DNA from: an uncultured Mycoplasmatota bacterium
Lineage (GTDB): Bacteria; Bacillota_I; Bacilli_A; RF39; UBA660
DNA length: 32,118 nt
Assembly (NCBI GenBank): GCA_947166445.1
Contig: CAMVED010000010.1
Span: forward strand, 1-32,118
Reading direction: 5' to 3'
Made by a program: the position numbers and the translations under genes. The notes below the pieces were generated by a model. It had not been told where the DNA came from, did not search any database, and saw only the letters and a list, made by a program, of their open reading frames with translations. Below, in pieces: positions 27,320-32,118 of this stretch (position 1 is its first letter; each line of letters begins with the position of its first letter).

Positions 27320-27928
27320 ATGTTGGATAATAAACTTGGAATTTCAAGCGAACTTGAGCTTTTTAAAGAGGAAGAAAGAATAACTAAATTAAAAGCTATA
27401 GAATTGTTTGATACAAATAAAATAGATGAATTTGAAATTGGAACGACAAAAGGTTTATGTTCTATTCATGAGTGTTTATTTTCAGACATTTATGATTTCG
27501 CTGGAAAAATTCGAAAAGAAAATATTGCAAAGGGTAATTTTCGTTTTGCATCTGCTATGTATTTGGATGATGTATTATCTAAAATTGATTCCATGCCTCA
27601 AGATAATTTTGAACATATAATGAAGAAATATATAGAAATGAATATAGCGCATCCTTTTAGAGAAGGTAATGGCAGAAGCACTCGTATTTGGCTAGATATG
27701 ATGTTAAAAAAAGAAATAGGGATGGTTATTAATTGGTGCAAGGTTGATAAAGAAGAGTATTTATTTGCTATGGAAAGAAGTCCTGTCAAAGAAACTGAAA
27801 TTATGCTTTTATTAAAAAATGCTTTAACTGATAGAATCAATGATAGGGAAGTGTTTATGAAAGGTATTGATGCCAGTTATAAATATGAAGGATATAGTAC
27901 TTATATATTAGAAGAATTAGACAATTAA
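27320..27928 (+). CDS. Fic family protein adenylyltransferase, class III-like (NmFic-like)
   Basis: HPFREGNGRSTRIWLDMMLKK Fic motif; C-terminal SYKYEG matches [ST]xxxE[GN] inhibitory motif; EIGTTKGLCSIHECLF..IYDFAGKIR layout of NmFic. SD gaggtgataat; start moved from 27299. Confidence 0.9.
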   Translation: MLDNKLGISSELELFKEEERITKLKAIELFDTNKIDEFEIGTTKGLCSIHECLFSDIYDFAGKIRKENIAKGNFRFASAMYLDDVLSKIDSMPQDNFEHIMKKYIEMNIAHPFREGNGRSTRIWLDMMLKKEIGMVINWCKVDKEEYLFAMERSPVKETEIMLLLKNALTDRINDREVFMKGIDASYKYEGYSTYILEELDN

Positions 27929-27971
27929 TAATTAAATTATAAAATGTATATATAATTATAGAGGTGATTTT

Positions 27972-28634
27972 GTGAATTTTGTAGATGTTTTATTAATAAT
28001 AGTTTTACTTTCAGGAGGTCTTGCGGGTGCCCATAATGGTTTTTTTAAACAAAGTGTAGTACTTGTAGGCACCATAATATGTTTTATACTTGCTTGGATA
28101 TTTAAAAATCCAATTGCTGATTTTTTGAGTTTTAACTTACCATTTTTTAGTTTTAATGGGCTTAAATCACTTAATATATTATTCTATCAGTTAGCAGCAT
28201 TTTTAAGCTTATTACTATTATTTAGTGCTGTTTTAATAGTTTTAATTAAAATAACTGGAATTTTTGAAAAAATACTAAAAATGACTATAATACTCGGAAT
28301 ACCTTCAAAAATACTAGGATTTATAGTAGGATTAATAGAAACCTATATAATAATTTTTGCAGTTTTATTTTTTGCAAAACAACCTATATTTAATCAAGAG
28401 TTATTTGAAGATTCAACTCTAACACCAATAATAGTAAATTCATCTCCAGGACTTTCTAATATAGTAGGGAATATGAATGATTCATTAAAGGATATTTATA
28501 TTATTACTAAGGATTATGACGATACAGATAAAGAAAAAACAAATAAAGAAATAATAGATTCATTATTAAAACACAAAGTAATTAATAAAAATTATATAGA
28601 CAAATTAGAAAAAAAGGGTAAAATAAAATACTGA
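27972..28634 (+). CDS. cvpA: CvpA family membrane protein
   Basis: NFVDVLLIIVLLSGGLAGAHNGFFKQSVVLVGTIICFILAW plus further TMs; GTG start with gaggtgatttt SD; TGA stop. Confidence 0.85.
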   Translation: MNFVDVLLIIVLLSGGLAGAHNGFFKQSVVLVGTIICFILAWIFKNPIADFLSFNLPFFSFNGLKSLNILFYQLAAFLSLLLLFSAVLIVLIKITGIFEKILKMTIILGIPSKILGFIVGLIETYIIIFAVLFFAKQPIFNQELFEDSTLTPIIVNSSPGLSNIVGNMNDSLKDIYIITKDYDDTDKEKTNKEIIDSLLKHKVINKNYIDKLEKKGKIKY

Positions 28635-28646
28635 AAGGAGTTTTAT

Positions 28647-28937
28647 ATGATAAAACAATACGAAGGAGAAAAATTTGAAGATTTAAAAGGACTATATTTA
28701 ATAGATTTTTATGCAGACTGGTGTGGTCCTTGTAAGATGCTAGGATTTGTTTTAGAACAATTGGAAGGTATCAATATCTTAAAAATAAACGTTGATGAAA
28801 ATGAAGAACTAGCTAAACAATATAAAGTAATGTCTATTCCATATTTACTATTAATAAAAGATGGAAAAGTTGAAAAAGAACTTCTTGGATTTAGATCAAA
28901 AGATGATTTAGAAGAAGAAATAAAATCAATTATGTAA
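28647..28937 (+). CDS. trxA: Thioredoxin
   Basis: LIDFYADWCGPCKMLGFVLEQL...NVDENEELAKQYKVMSIPYLLLIKDGK; SD aaaggag. Confidence 0.93.
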   Translation: MIKQYEGEKFEDLKGLYLIDFYADWCGPCKMLGFVLEQLEGINILKINVDENEELAKQYKVMSIPYLLLIKDGKVEKELLGFRSKDDLEEEIKSIM

Positions 28938-28984
28938 ACAATTGACAAGAATAACGACAAGTTATTTATTTATAAAAATCCTTT

Positions 28985-29020
28985 AAAATAGCGGTTTAAA
29001 ATCGTTATTTTTATTTTTTT
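28985..29020 (+). terminator. Intrinsic terminator after trxA
   Basis: AAAATAGCG-gtttaaaat-CGTTATTTT (one G-U) then T-rich. Confidence 0.65.
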
Positions 29021-29036
29021 GTAAAAATTTCTACTT

Positions 29037-29080
29037 TGTTGCAATTGCAACACATTGTTTTTGTAGAACTATGCTAATAT
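29037..29080 (+). promoter_or_regulatory. nrdDG promoter region with 16-bp palindrome
   Basis: TGTTGCAATTGCAACA perfect palindrome (29037-29052); extended -10 TGCTAATAT (29072-29080). Confidence 0.6.
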
Positions 29081-29115
29081 AGAATTGCAAAATAAAAAAG
29101 TAGGAGGATAAAACA

Positions 29116-31464
29116 ATGATTGCATTAAATGAAAAAATCGGAAATTTAACAGTAGTTAAAAGAGATGGAAAGAAAACAAACTTCAGGGAAGAAAAAATTG
29201 CTATTGCAATAAAAAAAGGTTTTGAGTCAATAGAAAACTCTTCATATACAGATAAAGATATTACAAAAGTATATGAAAAAGTTTTAAAAGAAATAGAAAA
29301 AAGATATATAGATGCTAAATCTATTAAAATAGAAGGTATTCAAGATTTAATTGAAGAGGTTCTTCAAAAATATGAATACATGGATGTTTATGAAAATTTT
29401 TCAAATTATAGAAATTTAAGAACTAAATCAAGAGAAGTGTTTAAAACAAAAGAACACAAATTCTTAAAGTCAATTGAAAGTTTAGGAATGCAAGATGCTA
29501 AAGATGTTGATGCTAAAAGAGAAAATGCTAATGTTGATGGCGATACTGCTATGGGTACTATGCTTCAATTTGGTAGTACATTAACTAAGGAATTTGCCAA
29601 AAGTTATTTAATGAAAAATAAATTTGCAGAAGCTCATGACAGTGGCGCTATTCATATTCACGATATGGATTTTATGCCAATGGGTACAACTACTTGTTGC
29701 CAAATTGATTTAAATGAACTATTTAAAGGTGGATTTTCAACTGGACATGGATTTTTAAGAACTCCAAATAGTATAATGTCATATGCTGCTCTTGCTGCTA
29801 TAGCTATTCAAGCAAATCAAAATGATCAACATGGAGGTCAATCTATACCTGCATTTGATTACTATATGGCTCCTGGAGTTGTTAAATCTTACAAAAAGAA
29901 TTTAAAAAATATTATAAAAGATTATTTAGATCTTGAAGGTTTTTCACATTTTATTAAAGTAAATAAAATAGAAAAAGAAATTGATAAAGCTGCTACTATT
30001 GATTTTGATATCAGTATTCTTGATCAGTATGCTAAAGAAGAAGAAAGAATTTTAAAAATATTTAGACTTGCTAATAAAAAAGCTATTGAAAAGACTGACA
30101 AAGAAACTTATCAAGCTATGGAAAGCTTTATTCATAATTTAAATACAATGCATTCTAGAGCAGGTGCACAAGTACCATTTTCTTCAATTAATTTTGGTAC
30201 AGATACAAGTACTGAAGGAAGAATGGTTATTAAAAACTTCTTGCTTGCTACTGAAGCAGGCCTTGGAAAAGGTGAAACTCCAATTTTCCCAGTATCAATT
30301 TTTAAAGTAAAAGAAGGAGTAAACTATAATGAAAAAGATTCAAATTATGATTTATTTCAATTAGCATGCAAGGTATCTGCTAAAAGATTATTTCCTAACT
30401 TCTCATTCTTAGATGCTCCATTTAACAAAATGTTCTATAAAAAAGGTGATTTCAGAACAGAAGTTGGATATATGGGATGTCGTACTAGAGTAATGGCTAA
30501 TGTAGTAGATGAAGCAAAGGCAATTACTCCTGGAAGAGGAAATCTTTCATTTACATCAATTAATTTAGTAAGGCTTGGCATTAAACATGGAATACTTAAT
30601 AATGATAAAACTGATTGGGATGGTTTCTACAAAGAACTTGCTGAAATGATGGATTTAGTAAAAGATCAATTACTTGAAAGATTTGAAATTCAATGTAAAA
30701 GAAAAGTATATAATTTTCCATTCTTGTTAGGTCAAGGAATCTGGATTGATTCTAAAAACTTAAAAAACACTTCTAATATTAGAAATATATTAAAACATGG
30801 AACACTAAGTATTGGATTCATAGGACTTGCTGAAACATTGAAAGCATTAATTGGAGAACATCATGGAGAAAGTGAAAAAGCTTGGAAAAAAGGTTATGAA
30901 ATCATTAAATTTATGCGAGACAGATGTGATAGCTATGCAAAAGAATATAAACTTAACTTTACGCTTTTGGCAACACCTGCAGAAGGATTATCTGGAAGAT
31001 TTACTGGAATTGATAGATCTATTTATGGAAAAATTAAAGGAGTTACTGATAGAGCATATTATACTAACTCATTCCATATTCCTGTATATTATAAAATAAC
31101 TATTGATAGGAAAATCAAAGCTGAAGCTCCATTCCATGCACTTACTAATGCTGGACATATCTCTTATATTGAGCTTGATGGAGATCCTACTACAAATGTA
31201 AAAGCATTTGAAAAAATAGTAAGACAAATGAAAGAACAAGGAATTGGTTATGGTGCTATTAACCACCCAGTTGATCGTGACCCAGTATGTGGATTTACCG
31301 GAGTAATTAATGATATGTGTCCAGGATGCGGAAGAACTGAGGCAGATGGTGTTAAATTTGAACGAATAAGAAGAATCACAGGTTATTTGGTAGGTACAGT
31401 AGATCGTTTCAATAATGGAAAACGTGCAGAAGAACACGATAGAGTAAAACACGGAAAAGCTTAA
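29116..31464 (+). CDS. nrdD: Anaerobic ribonucleoside-triphosphate reductase
   Basis: N-terminal ATP-cone, glycyl-radical motif RRITGYLVGTVDRFNNGK, zinc site CGFTG...CPGCGR; followed by nrdG. Confidence 0.97.
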   Translation: MIALNEKIGNLTVVKRDGKKTNFREEKIAIAIKKGFESIENSSYTDKDITKVYEKVLKEIEKRYIDAKSIKIEGIQDLIEEVLQKYEYMDVYENFSNYRNLRTKSREVFKTKEHKFLKSIESLGMQDAKDVDAKRENANVDGDTAMGTMLQFGSTLTKEFAKSYLMKNKFAEAHDSGAIHIHDMDFMPMGTTTCCQIDLNELFKGGFSTGHGFLRTPNSIMSYAALAAIAIQANQNDQHGGQSIPAFDYYMAPGVVKSYKKNLKNIIKDYLDLEGFSHFIKVNKIEKEIDKAATIDFDISILDQYAKEEERILKIFRLANKKAIEKTDKETYQAMESFIHNLNTMHSRAGAQVPFSSINFGTDTSTEGRMVIKNFLLATEAGLGKGETPIFPVSIFKVKEGVNYNEKDSNYDLFQLACKVSAKRLFPNFSFLDAPFNKMFYKKGDFRTEVGYMGCRTRVMANVVDEAKAITPGRGNLSFTSINLVRLGIKHGILNNDKTDWDGFYKELAEMMDLVKDQLLERFEIQCKRKVYNFPFLLGQGIWIDSKNLKNTSNIRNILKHGTLSIGFIGLAETLKALIGEHHGESEKAWKKGYEIIKFMRDRCDSYAKEYKLNFTLLATPAEGLSGRFTGIDRSIYGKIKGVTDRAYYTNSFHIPVYYKITIDRKIKAEAPFHALTNAGHISYIELDGDPTTNVKAFEKIVRQMKEQGIGYGAINHPVDRDPVCGFTGVINDMCPGCGRTEADGVKFERIRRITGYLVGTVDRFNNGKRAEEHDRVKHGKA

Positions 31465-31465
31465 G

Positions 31466-31978
31466 ATGAAAATAAGATTAGCTACAAAAGAACTTTTAGT
31501 AGATAGTATTGTTGATGGAGAAGGTTTAAGATCAGTAATATGGACTCAAGGATGTTCTCACCACTGTAAAGGATGTCACAATCCTGAAACATGGGATTTC
31601 AATGCTGGTATTGAAGTAGATATAGAAGATGTAAAAAGAGAAATTGATAATTTATCTTTACAAGATGGTATAACTTTATCTGGAGGTGATCCTTTCTTTC
31701 AGGCAGAAGCTTGCACAGAAATAGCACAATATGCTAAAGGGAAAGGTTTAAATGTTTGGGCATATTCTGGATTTACATTTGAAAATCTTTTGAAAGTTGA
31801 TGACATGAGAGAATTATTAAAATATGTAGATGTTTTAGTAGATGGCCCATTTGAAATTAATAAAAAGAGTTTAACTCTTAGTTATAGAGGTTCTTCTAAT
31901 CAAAGAATAATAAATGTACCTAAATCTTTAAAAGATGGTAAAGTTCATCAAATAAAAAAATATGATAGAAAAAAATAA
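31466..31978 (+). CDS. nrdG: Anaerobic ribonucleotide reductase activating protein
   Basis: Radical SAM CSHHCKGC (Cx3Cx2C), GCHNPETWDF, TLSGGDPFFQ. Confidence 0.95.
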   Translation: MKIRLATKELLVDSIVDGEGLRSVIWTQGCSHHCKGCHNPETWDFNAGIEVDIEDVKREIDNLSLQDGITLSGGDPFFQAEACTEIAQYAKGKGLNVWAYSGFTFENLLKVDDMRELLKYVDVLVDGPFEINKKSLTLSYRGSSNQRIINVPKSLKDGKVHQIKKYDRKK

Positions 31979-32000
31979 AACTGGTGTAAACCAGTTTTTT
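31977..32000 (+). terminator. Intrinsic terminator after nrdG
   Basis: AAACTGG-tgtaaa-CCAGTTT then T-run. Confidence 0.85.
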
Positions 32001-32100
32001 GGTTCTAAAATAGTTCTAGTTTTTTTATATATTGTGTTATAATAAAATTACAGATAATAAAAGCTAGTCGTTTTAATAGAAGGAGGAGAGAGATAAAAAA

Positions 32101-32118
32101 ATGAAAAAAAATAACAGA
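32101..32118 (+). CDS. Start of next CDS (truncated by window end)
   Basis: Extended -10 TGTTATAAT (32035-32043), strong SD aaggaggagag, ATG at 32101 (MKKNNR...). Confidence 0.55.

Noticed and set aside
27320-27928. Fic as a two-gene toxin-antitoxin (Doc/Phd-like) module
   Set aside because: No small antitoxin ORF adjacent; the C-terminal SYKYEG motif suggests cis inhibition instead.
27972-28634. CvpA as a bacteriocin/colicin system
   Set aside because: CvpA is a common membrane protein family; no bacteriocin precursor or immunity gene nearby.
25972-31452. ORFs 25972-26334 (-), 27426-27620 (+), 27598-27840 (-), 28709-28960 (-), 30851-31099 (+), 31069-31452 (-)
   Set aside because: Out-of-frame or antisense to ppdK, fic, trxA, nrdD.
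1-32118. Prophage, transposon or integrative element
   Set aside because: No integrase, transposase, phage structural genes or flanking repeats seen; tRNA-Met is intact without a visible att duplication.

Overview
AT-rich Bacillota/Mycoplasmatota-like chromosomal window. It is housekeeping-dense, with no transposon, prophage or CRISPR array seen. From left to right: era(3' end)-yqzL-recO; rpmF; elongator tRNA-Met(CAU); a DUF5661-like protein; a bacterial TMEM43 homologue; a zinc-ribbon membrane protein; a Nif11/NHLP-leader-like small protein; a COG2509-type FAD dehydrogenase; tex; ylbD-ylbE; a pilin/cell-wall locus; an M15 peptidase; a dacA/dacF-type carboxypeptidase; tmcAL; a sigK-like sigma factor; a second prepilin overlapping mutL; an SDR; tspO; ppdK; a class III Fic; cvpA; trxA; nrdD-nrdG. 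The pilin/cell-wall locus holds a 57-aa pilin-like ORF absent from the ORF track, a GFTLVEL prepilin, a 1096-aa protein combining M23, SpoIID and C39-like domains, two related membrane proteins and a lipoprotein. The best candidate for an undescribed system is 8.9-15.1 kb, where class-III-signal pilins sit next to a membrane-anchored, apparently three-enzyme murein hydrolase with an Asn-rich cytoplasmic tail. Other points of interest are a sigK with what looks like a conserved pro-sequence, a TMEM43 homologue, an NmFic-like Fic with SxxxEG inhibitory motif, a single in-frame UGA between cvpA and trxA, an RBS-sequestering hairpin, and a 16-bp palindrome in the nrdDG promoter region. All family calls are by eye; no database search was run.
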